Shown: positions 1 to 5,473, counted from the stretch's first letter. The stretch is 5,473 nucleotides of DNA from Gammaproteobacteria bacterium (GCA_003230195.1 QIHH01000031.1:1-5473); one strand, 5' to 3'. Notes: generated from the letters alone by a model not told the origin. Made by a program: numbers and translations.

Positions 1-1202
1 GGGTTATCAATCGTCAGCGGTAACCATTCACCGCTGCCATCATCATTAAACCGCGCCGCATAAAGCACACCATAATCCAGCGGGCTGATGCCCTGCGCAC
101 GCATTGATTCATGGTTGTCATCAGAGACAAATTTATAGATATAATCAAAATGCTGGTCGTCACCCATATAACCAACTACACGACCATCACGCCCTACTGT
201 TAACGCAATCCCCTCATGTTTAAAACGTCCCAGCGCGGTGCGTTTCACTGGTTTCTGTGTCACATCCATCGGATCAATCTCAACCACCCAACCAAAACGA
301 TTCTCTTCGTTGTGAAAATCTTCATTCGCAAGATCAAAACGTGGATCATAACTGTGCCAACCGTAACCAAAGCCATTGCCACTAAAACCATAACGTGCCT
401 GTGACTCATTAGGACTCCAGTCTCCTTTCGCACCAAAATAACCGTTAAAATTCTCTTCACAGGTCAGATAGGTTCCCCATGGGGTGTATCCACAGGAACA
501 GTTATTTACCGTTCCCATTGGTTCATTGCCCGCACGTGTCTGCAATAAAAAATGACCCGCCACTGGCCCACTAAAAGTAACCGTCGTATTCACATGAATA
601 CGACGTGCCGCACGACTGCTCACCACCTGCCAATCATCTTTAATCTTTTTAATCTCAACAACAGAAACACCATGGGCATGTTGCGATACACGAACATCGT
701 CAAGGCTTGCTGGATTAGGCTTACCCAGCACATGCTGGTTACGACCAAACTCATGGTTGATCGCCAGCATACCGTGTTCACTACTGCCTTTAATTGGAAA
801 AAACCACATTCCATCATGGCCAATACCAATTTGGTTAGCCTGCGCATGAGCGGTCGGTGGATGGCTAAACAGTGGCCCACCGGGTTGGAGCGGTTCACCC
901 CATGGAATCAGCACATCAAATTTATAATCGGATGAGACCACCGGCCACGACCCACCGCCATCGACCAATTTAACCGGGTTAAAATTGATCAGACCATTTT
1001 TGCGTCGTTTTCCCGCTGCGACATTTTCCTCTTTGATCTCTCCCGCTGTTGCAGGTGCCACACGTAGCACCCCGAAGAAAAATGAACCTACAGCCAATGC
1101 CAGACCACCCGTTAACAGCTTGCGACGCTCTAGAGTGACCTGCAACACATCATTGAATAGACGATTAGTAGATTTGTTTGACGTTATTTCGTCGTGACCC
1201 AT
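1..1202 (-). CDS. phoX: PhoX-family (DUF839) alkaline phosphatase, Tat-exported, 3' part beyond window edge
   Basis: This is the N-terminal 400 codons of a PhoX-type phosphatase, a periplasmic monomeric enzyme that releases phosphate from phosphoesters using an iron/calcium cluster. The ATG at 1202-1200 has a good ribosome site (AAGGA about 7 bases upstream). The frame is open to the left edge; family members are usually some 600-700 residues, so roughly the last third is missing. Residues 24-31 read LERRKLLT, a twin-arginine motif, followed by a hydrophobic stretch (about 32-46) and APATA at 49-53, a likely signal-peptidase site, so Tat export of a folded metalloenzyme is inferred. Diagnostic family motifs follow: NHEFGRNQH at 149-157, then NNCSCGYTPWGT (233-244) running into LTCEENFNGYF (246-256), and later a KHEG motif in LGRFKHEG. 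The Cys and Glu residues of the CEEN region are the kind that ligate metal in this family. The gene lies 266 bp downstream of fur on the same strand. No properly spaced Pho box was seen. Confidence 0.93.
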   Translation of the reverse strand, partial: MGHDEITSNKSTNRLFNDVLQVTLERRKLLTGGLALAVGSFFFGVLRVAPATAGEIKEENVAAGKRRKNGLINFNPVKLVDGGGSWPVVSSDYKFDVLIPWGEPLQPGGPLFSHPPTAHAQANQIGIGHDGMWFFPIKGSSEHGMLAINHEFGRNQHVLGKPNPASLDDVRVSQHAHGVSVVEIKKIKDDWQVVSSRAARRIHVNTTVTFSGPVAGHFLLQTRAGNEPMGTVNNCSCGYTPWGTYLTCEENFNGYFGAKGDWSPNESQARYGFSGNGFGYGWHSYDPRFDLANEDFHNEENRFGWVVEIDPMDVTQKPVKRTALGRFKHEGIALTVGRDGRVVGYMGDDQHFDYIYKFVSDDNHESMRAQGISPLDYGVLYAARFNDDGSGEWLPLTIDN

Positions 1203-1468
1203 TTCAATTCCTTTTGCCTGTCATGTAGAAAGATGCATATTCAGAATTAATAGATCATTAATCAGCACCATCCAGCAAGCACTGCGCCAGCTCACGACTG
1301 TCATCAGGTCGATTGAGTTCCGCCTCCGGATCCATGTCATATCATTTTCTAAACGATAACTACCACTAAATGGATGCGACGGCTTATTGGATAAAACGGT
1401 GTTCTCACATCCTCCTTGTGCAATACACCCTTGCCTGCATATTCTTTAGTCATGGCTAAACTAAACGC
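1203..1468 (-). other. fur-phoX intergenic region with possible decayed short reading frame
   Basis: No intact gene of recognisable family lies here. On the minus strand a 34-codon frame starts at ATG 1453 (MTKEYAGKGVLHKED..., stop TAG at 1351-1349), with no Shine-Dalgarno sequence before it. A 25-codon frame runs from ATG 1335 (MDPEAELNRPDDSRELAQ..., stop at 1260-1258). Between them another frame reads HPFSGSYRLENDM. Joined by two frameshifts these give a continuous, rather protein-like string, so the stretch may be a decayed gene. That is inference only. A 5-bp hairpin TTTAG/CTAAA at 1445-1460 has no T-tract after it on the minus strand, so it is not a convincing fur terminator. The phoX promoter should also lie here, but no clear -35/-10 pair was found. 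The imperfect palindrome TTAATAGATCATTAA (1247-1261) is the only operator-like element. Confidence 0.25.
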
Positions 1469-1885
1469 TTATTTTGACTGGCACTCACCACAAACACCAT
1501 AAATATAGAGCGAATGGTCAGTAATCGCATATCCCGCTTTTTTGGCGATCTCTTCCTGACGCGTTTCAATCAGCTCATCAACAAACTCATCCACCTTGCC
1601 ACATTCAACACATACAATATGATCATGGTGTTCCCCCGCATCCAGCTCAAATACCGAATGACCCTCTTCAAAGTGCAGTCGAGTCACTAATCCCGCGGTC
1701 TCAAACTGCGTCAAAACACGGTAAACCGTCGCCAGCCCCACATCTTCATCTGATTCAATCAGTGCCTTATAGACATCTTCCGCCGTCATATGGCGTTTAT
1801 TATCTTTCTTTTCGAGAATTTCTAAAATTTTAACCCGAGGCAAAGTCACCTTAAGCCCAGCTTTTTTCAAATCCAAATTTTCCAC
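1469..1885 (-). CDS. fur: Ferric uptake regulator Fur
   Basis: Fur is the cytoplasmic iron-sensing repressor that, with bound Fe(II), blocks iron-uptake genes. The product is 138 residues, close to the usual 135-150, and is strikingly like E. coli Fur from the start (LKKAGLKVTLPR at 6-17). The winged-helix DNA-binding domain covers about 1-82, with the recognition-helix signature GLATVYRVL at 50-58. The metal ligands are in place: H32, E80, H87 and H89 correspond to the regulatory site, and H86, D88, E107 and H124 to the second site. C92/C95 (CVEC) and C132/C135 (CGEC) are the two CxxC pairs that can hold structural zinc. The start is GTG at 1885-1883, chosen because AAAGGA lies 7-8 bases upstream and no ATG fits. 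The gene is divergent from bamE, as described in Pseudomonas. It is unlikely to be Zur or PerR given its closeness to Fur. Confidence 0.97.
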   Translation of the reverse strand: MENLDLKKAGLKVTLPRVKILEILEKKDNKRHMTAEDVYKALIESDEDVGLATVYRVLTQFETAGLVTRLHFEEGHSVFELDAGEHHDHIVCVECGKVDEFVDELIETRQEEIAKKAGYAITDHSLYIYGVCGECQSK

Positions 1886-2015
1886 TATGATATCCTTTGT
1901 CGCTATACTGATACTGCAGCATGAAATTCTGCTAAATCACCCTTCACAAACCCTCTTTGGCCGTGCGGACAAGAGAATCACCTTACTAGTAATGAATATT
2001 GCAAGACAACCCTCT
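1886..2015. promoter_or_regulatory. Divergent fur/bamE control region
   Basis: These 130 bp must hold the promoters of both genes. For fur (minus), a weak candidate is TTAGCA (1935-1930), 16 bases, TATCAG (1913-1908), just before the ribosome site AAAGGA at 1898-1893. For bamE (plus), TATACT at 1904-1909 is a five-of-six -10 match, but no good -35 lies before it (TTTCCA at spacing 19 is the best). If used, the two promoters overlap. A perfect 10-bp palindrome TTACTAGTAA lies at 1983-1992, 23 bp before the chosen bamE start. No recognisable 19-bp Fur box was seen, so autoregulation by Fur cannot be claimed. Confidence 0.4.
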
Positions 2016-2354
2016 ATGAAAAATAATTTTAAAATCGCTTTCTCCCTGTTAATACTAGTACTAAGCGCTGGCTGCACCATTCATAAAATCGATATTCAGC
2101 AGGGAAATATTGTCTCTCAGGAGATGATGTCACAGCTCAAAGTGGGGATGCAACGAAATGAGATCGAACGCCTGATGGGACGGCCAATGATTATCGACCC
2201 ATTTCGCAGAAACCGCTGGGATTACGTCCATACATTCAAATCAGGCAAGAGCAACGAACCACCCACCCAGTACCGCGTCACCCTGATCTTTGATGGCGAA
2301 CGCCTCAGTAGCATCGACAGTGAAATTCCACCCGAAGGGCTACCCGCGCGTTAA
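2016..2354 (+). CDS. bamE: Outer membrane protein assembly lipoprotein BamE (SmpA/OmlA)
   Basis: BamE is a small lipoprotein on the periplasmic face of the outer membrane and a subunit of the BAM complex that inserts beta-barrel proteins. From ATG 2016 the product is 112 residues, typical for the family. Residues 1-20 form a lipoprotein signal: K2 and K6, a hydrophobic core, then lipobox LSAGC at 16-20, so C20 would be lipidated. Residue +2 is Thr, not Asp, which fits sorting to the outer membrane. The mature part shows the family pattern: QQGN (28-31), LKVGM (41-45) leading into the helix with RLMGRP (52-57), then DPF (61-63) and RWDY (67-70). An in-frame ATG at 1992 and the frame's far start at 1887 would put charged residues before the signal peptide, so 2016 is preferred, although its ribosome site is poor. 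It is divergent from fur, and its stop overlaps the rnfH stop. Confidence 0.93.
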   Translation: MKNNFKIAFSLLILVLSAGCTIHKIDIQQGNIVSQEMMSQLKVGMQRNEIERLMGRPMIIDPFRRNRWDYVHTFKSGKSNEPPTQYRVTLIFDGERLSSIDSEIPPEGLPAR

Positions 2355-2848
2355 TCGGCTGACGGCTTTTCCGCCTTATCAGACATAGCTGAATCATCCG
2401 TTGCGGGTGACACCTTCTCTGATTTAGCTTCTTTGGCTGCTTGAGGTGCTTCAGCAGCGGCCGTCTTAACAGGCTTGCCTTCCCTCTCTTTGATATCACC
2501 ACCGCCCTTTTTCATCTGCTTACCCTCAGCCGCACGCTGACGGCGCACCTCTTTTGGGTCGGCGATCAACGGACGATAAACCTCAACTCGATCTCCCGCA
2601 CGCAATATACTAGTCACCTTGCTCATCTTGCCAAATACACCAAATTTATTAACTTCCATATTAACCTCAGGATAGTTCACCAGAATACCAGAATGCTTAA
2701 TCGCATCTGCTACCGTGCCGCCCTCACTGATCACCGTTTTCAGAATCACCTGTTCATGCGGCAGCGCGTACGCCACCTCTACCTCAATTTTCTCGGCCCG
2801 CTCATCTTTTGCCTCAACCACTGCCACATTCACTTCAGGGTCTGCCAT
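2351..2848 (-). CDS. rnfH: RnfH family ubiquitin-fold protein (RatB/UPF0125) with long charged C-terminal tail
   Basis: This belongs to the RnfH/RatB family, small beta-grasp (ubiquitin-like) proteins of uncertain function; the name comes from association with rnf genes in some bacteria, and the E. coli form is paired with RatA. The conserved domain is at about 20-106: IEVEVAYALP (21-30), GVFGK (70-74), and the signature GDRVEVYRPLIADPKE (85-100) followed by VRRQRA. The family norm is about 95-105 residues, but this protein has 165. Residues 107-165 form a Lys/Ala/Glu/Ser-rich, low-complexity tail that looks disordered, and there is also a short acidic N-terminal extension (1-20). The ATG at 2848 lies inside the 3' end of ratA (14-bp overlap), with GGTG about 8 bases upstream, so translation is probably coupled. 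No rnf operon is visible in the window. Confidence 0.9.
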   Translation of the reverse strand: MADPEVNVAVVEAKDERAEKIEVEVAYALPHEQVILKTVISEGGTVADAIKHSGILVNYPEVNMEVNKFGVFGKMSKVTSILRAGDRVEVYRPLIADPKEVRRQRAAEGKQMKKGGGDIKEREGKPVKTAAAEAPQAAKEAKSEKVSPATDDSAMSDKAEKPSAD

Positions 2849-3272
2849 AACTTGTCACCGCACGCTCGCAAAATGCATCCACCAGAGAGTTCGCAATCTG
2901 GCTAAAGACCGGCCCCAGTGTCATTTCCAGCAATTTATTAGAAAACTCAAATTCAAGATCCAATGAAACCTTGCAGGCCTCATCGCCCAGGCGTTCAAAA
3001 CGCCAGAAACCTTCCAGGTGCTTAAATGGCCCCTCTAGCAGGCGCATCTCGATCATCTTACCCGGCTGCAGACGATTACAGGTCGAAAAGGTTTTATGGA
3101 TGCCAGCACGCGACAACTCTAATGTTGCGCGGACTTCGTCCTCATCACGGCTTAATTCTATCGCTGTTTTACACCACGGCAGAAACTCCGGGTATGCGGT
3201 TATATCATCCACCAATGCGAACATCTGACTGGCGGAGTAACGCACCAGTGCACTTCTATTTATTATTGCCAT
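2835..3272 (-). CDS. ratA: RatA / COQ10-family START-like protein
   Basis: The product is a 145-residue single-domain protein of the polyketide cyclase/START-like superfamily, the group of E. coli RatA (YfjG) and mitochondrial COQ10. E. coli RatA was described as binding the 50S subunit and hindering 70S formation, while COQ10 relatives bind ubiquinone; which role applies here cannot be told from sequence. Conserved features are the N-terminal strand MAIINRSALVRYSASQMF (1-18), YPEFLPWC (27-34), GPFKHLEGFWRF (81-92) and the long C-terminal helix with VDAFCERA (131-138). Length is normal and no residues are obviously missing. The ATG at 3272-3270 follows a modest ribosome site (GGTG four bases upstream) and lies 24 bp after the transporter stop, and rnfH overlaps its end, so the three genes probably share a transcript. 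A membrane-linked quinone role would suit the transporter neighbour, but this is speculation. Confidence 0.93.
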   Translation of the reverse strand: MAIINRSALVRYSASQMFALVDDITAYPEFLPWCKTAIELSRDEDEVRATLELSRAGIHKTFSTCNRLQPGKMIEMRLLEGPFKHLEGFWRFERLGDEACKVSLDLEFEFSNKLLEMTLGPVFSQIANSLVDAFCERAVTSYGRP

Positions 3273-3296
3273 CTACACCAACTTATCTCTTCATCA

Positions 3297-4679
3297 TCAC
3301 TCAGCGGTGATTTTTGCCAACAAACCTGTCAGTTGTAAAAACACCACCAGTATCGCTAACGGCACGACGTATTTCAGCAGGAAATTCCAACCATTAAAGG
3401 CAAACAGATGCCTCGTAGCCATTTCATCACGTTTTGATTCACGCGCCATCCCCCACCCCACAAACAGTGCAATGAACAAACCACCCAACGGCAACATAAT
3501 ATTCGCCGTGAGGAAATCAAGCAACTCGAAAAAGGTCATATCAAACAGCTTCACCTCCGTCCAGTGGTTAAACGACAACACCGTGCCCATCCCCAGCACC
3601 CAAGTCGCAACACCGCAGATGATCGATGCCGCGCCTCGTGTCAGATTGCGGTTTTCCACCAGCCAGGTCACCGCCGGTTCAATCAGTGAAATCGATGAAC
3701 TCCACGCCGCAAACAGCAGTAGAATGAAAAATAACGTGCCGAAAAAGAGTCCACCCGTCATCTGACCAAACGCCAGTGGTAACGTCTGAAACACCAGCCC
3801 CGGCCCTGCAGCGGGTTCCAGACCATTGGCAAAGACAATCGGGAAGATCGCCATACCCGCGATAAGAGCCACCACAGTATCCGCGATCACAATCATAATC
3901 GAGGTGCGCGCAATCGAGTCTTCACTGCGCATATAGGAGCCATAGACCATAATTGACCCCATTCCAAGGCTCAGGGTAAAAAAGGCATGCCCCATCGCAA
4001 CCAGCACCCCTTTGCCCGTTAATGCACTAAAATCCGGTGTAAAGAGAAAGGCCAACCCCTGCATAAAAGCGCCGCTATTCATCGCATAGATCAGCAGAAT
4101 AATCAGCAGTACAAAGAGTGCAGGCATCAACAGCACCACTACCTTTTCAAGCCCACCCCGCACCCCACGCGCCACCACCACCATGGTGGTAATAATAAAA
4201 AGTGTGTGCAAGAACGTCAGCTTAAACGGGTCAGCCAGCAGCTCTTCATAAACGGTTTTCACCTGCCCCGCCGAGGTGCCACTGAAAGTACCACTCGCCA
4301 TCTCCAGCACATAATTGATCGCCCAGCCCGCAATCACGCTGTAATAAGAGAGGATTAGAAAACCAGCCACCACCCCAGCCCAACCCAGCAACTGCCACAA
4401 CGGGCTGCGTCCTTCCTCTTTACTCAGCACCTTCATGGTGTTGACCGGGTTCTGTCGGCCACGACGCCCCAACATCACCTCGGCCATCATCACCGGCAGA
4501 CCGATCACCACAAGACATAACAGATAGACCAGCACAAATGCACCACCGCCATTTTCACCGACGATGTAAGGGAACTTCCAGATATTGCCGAGCCCCACGG
4601 CAGAGCCGGTCGCCGCAAGTACAAAGACCCAACGCGATGACCACTGACCATGCATGCTACTACGCAAATTTTCTGACAT
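3297..4679 (-). CDS. Sodium-dependent transporter, neurotransmitter:sodium symporter (NSS/SNF) family
   Basis: This is an inner-membrane, sodium-coupled importer of the LeuT/MhsT/TnaT type, whose known bacterial members carry amino acids; the substrate here is not known. The 460 residues contain about 11 hydrophobic helices, the bacterial pattern lacking the twelfth. TM1 has the family signature GSAVGLGNIWKFPY (25-38), including Gly, Ala, Val and Asn positions that bind sodium in LeuT. TM6 has GHAFFTLSLGMGS, with the unwound helix and its sodium-site Thr. TM8 has AAWSSSISLIEP, matching the LeuT Na2 site with Thr replaced by Ser. I chose ATG 4679 because AGGGAG (4690-4685) sits five bases before it; a GTG two codons earlier overlaps that site. 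It appears to head the transporter-ratA-rnfH operon and is divergent from smpB. Nothing suggests truncation. Confidence 0.93.
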   Translation of the reverse strand: MSENLRSSMHGQWSSRWVFVLAATGSAVGLGNIWKFPYIVGENGGGAFVLVYLLCLVVIGLPVMMAEVMLGRRGRQNPVNTMKVLSKEEGRSPLWQLLGWAGVVAGFLILSYYSVIAGWAINYVLEMASGTFSGTSAGQVKTVYEELLADPFKLTFLHTLFIITTMVVVARGVRGGLEKVVVLLMPALFVLLIILLIYAMNSGAFMQGLAFLFTPDFSALTGKGVLVAMGHAFFTLSLGMGSIMVYGSYMRSEDSIARTSIMIVIADTVVALIAGMAIFPIVFANGLEPAAGPGLVFQTLPLAFGQMTGGLFFGTLFFILLLFAAWSSSISLIEPAVTWLVENRNLTRGAASIICGVATWVLGMGTVLSFNHWTEVKLFDMTFFELLDFLTANIMLPLGGLFIALFVGWGMARESKRDEMATRHLFAFNGWNFLLKYVVPLAILVVFLQLTGLLAKITAE

Positions 4680-4708
4680 TGCCACTCCCTTGAAATCCTG
4701 ATCCGCCT

Positions 4709-4737
4709 ATTGTGGGCGAAATTGCCGCATCACTCAA
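4709..4737 (-). promoter_or_regulatory. Candidate sigma-70 promoter for the transporter-ratA-rnfH operon
   Basis: On the minus strand TTGAGT (4737-4732) is followed after exactly 17 bases by CACAAT (4714-4709), each hexamer matching consensus at four of six positions. Transcription would begin near 4702, leaving a leader of some 23 bases before the transporter ATG with its AGGGAG ribosome site. The -35 element overlaps the candidate -35 of smpB on the other strand. Confidence 0.4.
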
Positions 4738-4763
4738 CCACAGCGGTCACGTCTGTGTATAAT
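4734..4763 (+). promoter_or_regulatory. Candidate sigma-70 promoter for smpB
   Basis: TATAAT at 4758-4763 is a perfect -10 hexamer. The best -35 is weak: TCAACC at 4734-4739 with an 18-base spacer, matching three of six. Transcription would start near 4770, about 40 bases before the smpB ATG. The -10 call is firmer than the -35 call. Confidence 0.5.
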
Positions 4764-4808
4764 AAGCATCACTAAATAGATGAAAAACCTGCGTTAATCA
4801 TACGAGTT

Positions 4809-5285
4809 ATGGCCACAAAGAAGAAAAAGAAACCCGGCGGCAACACCATCGCGCTCAATAAGCGTGCGCGCCACGACTACTTTATCGAAGAAAAATTCGA
4901 GGCTGGTATCGTGCTGCAAGGGTGGGAAGTGAAAAGCATGCGCGACTCACGCGCACAACTCACCGAGAGCTACGTCTTCCTTAAAAATGGCGAAGCGTTC
5001 ATCTCAGGCCTTCATGTCACCCCGCTGCACACCGCCTCGACTCACATCACCCCGGAAAATACCCGTGTGCGCAAGCTGCTACTACACCGCAAACAGCTCG
5101 ACAAGCTCATCGGTGCCGTTGAGCGCAAAGGCTACACCCTCGTTGGCACCGCGCTCTACTGGAGCCACGGCCTGGTAAAGGTTGAAATTGGCCTTGCCAA
5201 AGGTAAGCAACAGCACGATAAACGCGCCAGCGAGAAAGACCGCGACTGGCAACGAGAAAAAGGGCGTATTCTGAGAGGTCGCTAA
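4809..5285 (+). CDS. smpB: SsrA-binding protein SmpB
   Basis: SmpB binds the tRNA-like domain of tmRNA and brings it to ribosomes stalled on broken mRNA, where its C-terminal tail reads the empty mRNA channel. The 158 residues closely follow the E. coli protein (160). A basic N-terminus (KKKKK at 4-8) leads into IALNKRARHDYFIEEKFEAG (14-33), then LQGWEVKSMR (36-45) of the OB-fold RNA-binding core, THITPENTRVRKLLLH (78-93), and the family signature GLAKGKQQHDKR (128-139). H136 and the D137-K138-R139 triplet of the decoding-site tail are intact, and the tail ends in a basic helix, WQREKGRILRGR (147-158). The ATG at 4809 has only a weak ribosome site (GAG six bases upstream), but the start fits the family's N-terminus. 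Its partner RNA gene ssrA lies about 70 bp downstream on the same strand. No terminator is seen between them, so read-through into ssrA is possible. Confidence 0.97.
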   Translation: MATKKKKKPGGNTIALNKRARHDYFIEEKFEAGIVLQGWEVKSMRDSRAQLTESYVFLKNGEAFISGLHVTPLHTASTHITPENTRVRKLLLHRKQLDKLIGAVERKGYTLVGTALYWSHGLVKVEIGLAKGKQQHDKRASEKDRDWQREKGRILRGR

Positions 5286-5303
5286 TCTCACCTGTTTTTA
5301 AAC

Positions 5304-5333
5304 TTGGCAATGAACTTCCCACTGCGTTAGACT
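5304..5333 (+). promoter_or_regulatory. Candidate ssrA promoter
   Basis: TTGGCA (5304-5309, five of six to consensus) and TAGACT (5328-5333, four of six) are separated by 18 bases in the smpB-ssrA gap. Transcription would start near 5340, giving a precursor leader of some 15 bases ahead of the mature tmRNA end, as expected for RNase P trimming. Confidence 0.45.
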
Positions 5334-5354
5334 GTCAACTGTAGTAATACCCAA

Positions 5355-5473
5355 GGGGGTGACCTGGCTTCGACGTGGGTTACGAAACCTGAGGTGCATG
5401 CCGAGGTGCAGAATTCCTCGTTAATCCGTCTGCAAAACCATAGTTGCCAACGAAGACAACTACGCACTAGCAG
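5355..5473 (+). ncRNA. ssrA: tmRNA (10Sa RNA), 5' part, cut by window edge
   Basis: tmRNA acts as both tRNA and mRNA to free stalled ribosomes and mark the unfinished protein for proteolysis. The 5' end is recognised by GGGGGTGACCTGG (5355-5367), the start of the acceptor stem, then CTTCGACGTGGGTTACGAAACC, the analogue of the E. coli D-loop region, then GGTGCATGCCGAGG (5393-5406), which is nearly invariant. The 5' end is placed at the run of five G because a 7-bp acceptor arm GGGGGTG is then followed by A, as in E. coli. The tag-reading part begins near 5446. Only 119 bases are present; the remaining pseudoknots and the 3' tRNA-like half with CCA lie outside. It follows smpB on the same strand. 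Confidence 0.97.
5446..5473 (+). other. tmRNA proteolysis-tag reading frame (partial)
   Basis: By alignment with E. coli tmRNA (upstream element ...AATAGTC then GCA resume codon), here ATAGTT precedes GCC at 5446-5448, the inferred resume codon. The codons then read A-N-E-D-N-Y-A-L-A, and the final base G starts another codon, presumably Ala. The expected whole tag is ANEDNYALAA, a D/E swap of E. coli ANDENYALAA, keeping the C-terminal LAA degradation signal recognised by ClpXP and the N-terminal portion bound by SspB. The last residue and the stop are outside the window. Confidence 0.9.

Noticed and set aside
552..1197. Plus-strand frames at 552-935 and 985-1197
   Set aside because: They are antisense to a phosphatase frame with unmistakable family motifs; their translations have no recognisable features.
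1218..1304. CTGTCAT heptamers at 1218-1224 and 1298-1304, and ATGTCAT at 1334-1340, as a Pho box for phoX
   Set aside because: They read toward the plus strand, lie about 80 and 36 bases apart instead of the 11-base period of a Pho box, and one overlaps the phoX ribosome-site region.
1445..1460. Hairpin TTTAG/CTAAA after fur as an intrinsic terminator
   Set aside because: Only five mostly A/T pairs, and no T-tract follows on the minus strand.
1886..2015. A Fur box in the fur-bamE gap
   Set aside because: GATATCAT near 1885-1895 resembles only a fragment of the 19-bp consensus; no second half is present.
2325..2350. CCCGAAGGG hairpin (CCCTTCGGG on the minus strand) as terminator for rnfH
   Set aside because: The stem is about three pairs, there is no T-tract, and it lies within the bamE coding sequence.
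2441..2966. Plus-strand frames opposite rnfH and ratA
   Set aside because: Both opposing genes are firmly identified, and these translations look like complement artefacts.
3307..3765. Plus-strand 152-codon frame opposite the transporter
   Set aside because: Antisense to well-conserved membrane helices and without any family-like motif.

Overview
The window looks like ordinary chromosome from a gammaproteobacterium. The best evidence is the order and orientation of conserved genes: fur back to back with bamE (omlA), rnfH and ratA facing bamE, then smpB followed by the tmRNA gene ssrA. This fur/bamE–rnfH–ratA–smpB neighbourhood is a well-known gammaproteobacterial arrangement. Protein similarities to remembered E. 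coli sequences (Fur, SmpB, BamE) agree with it. Genus cannot be assigned from the sequence alone. No insertion sequence, integrase, CRISPR array, tRNA or rRNA gene was found.

Layout from left to right. Bases 1-1202 (minus) hold the N-terminal 400 codons of a PhoX-type alkaline phosphatase with a Tat signal; the gene runs off the left edge. Bases 1203-1468 are non-coding or carry a decayed short reading frame. Then come fur (minus, GTG start), a 130-bp divergent control region, and the outer-membrane lipoprotein gene bamE (plus). bamE meets rnfH tail to tail, the two stop codons sharing the four bases TTAA. rnfH overlaps the end of ratA by 14 bp, and ratA lies 24 bp after a neurotransmitter:sodium symporter (NSS) family transporter gene. 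Transporter, ratA and rnfH therefore look like one minus-strand operon. A divergent promoter region (4680-4808) separates it from smpB (plus). About 70 bp after smpB the tmRNA gene starts and is cut off by the right edge just inside its tag-coding part.

How the genes fit together: SmpB and tmRNA form the trans-translation ribosome-rescue pair, and the visible tag begins A-N-E-D-N-Y-A-L-A. BamE serves outer-membrane protein assembly, Fur is the ferric-uptake regulator, PhoX is a periplasmic phosphate scavenger that uses iron and calcium, RatA is a START-like/COQ10-family protein and RnfH is a ubiquitin-fold protein of uncertain role. The transporter is the accessory element set into the conserved block.

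I found no convincing undescribed system. The points most worth a second look are the NSS transporter within the ratA-rnfH operon, the long charged tail of RnfH, shifted-frame coding traces between fur and phoX, and the overlapping -35 elements of the transporter and smpB promoters.
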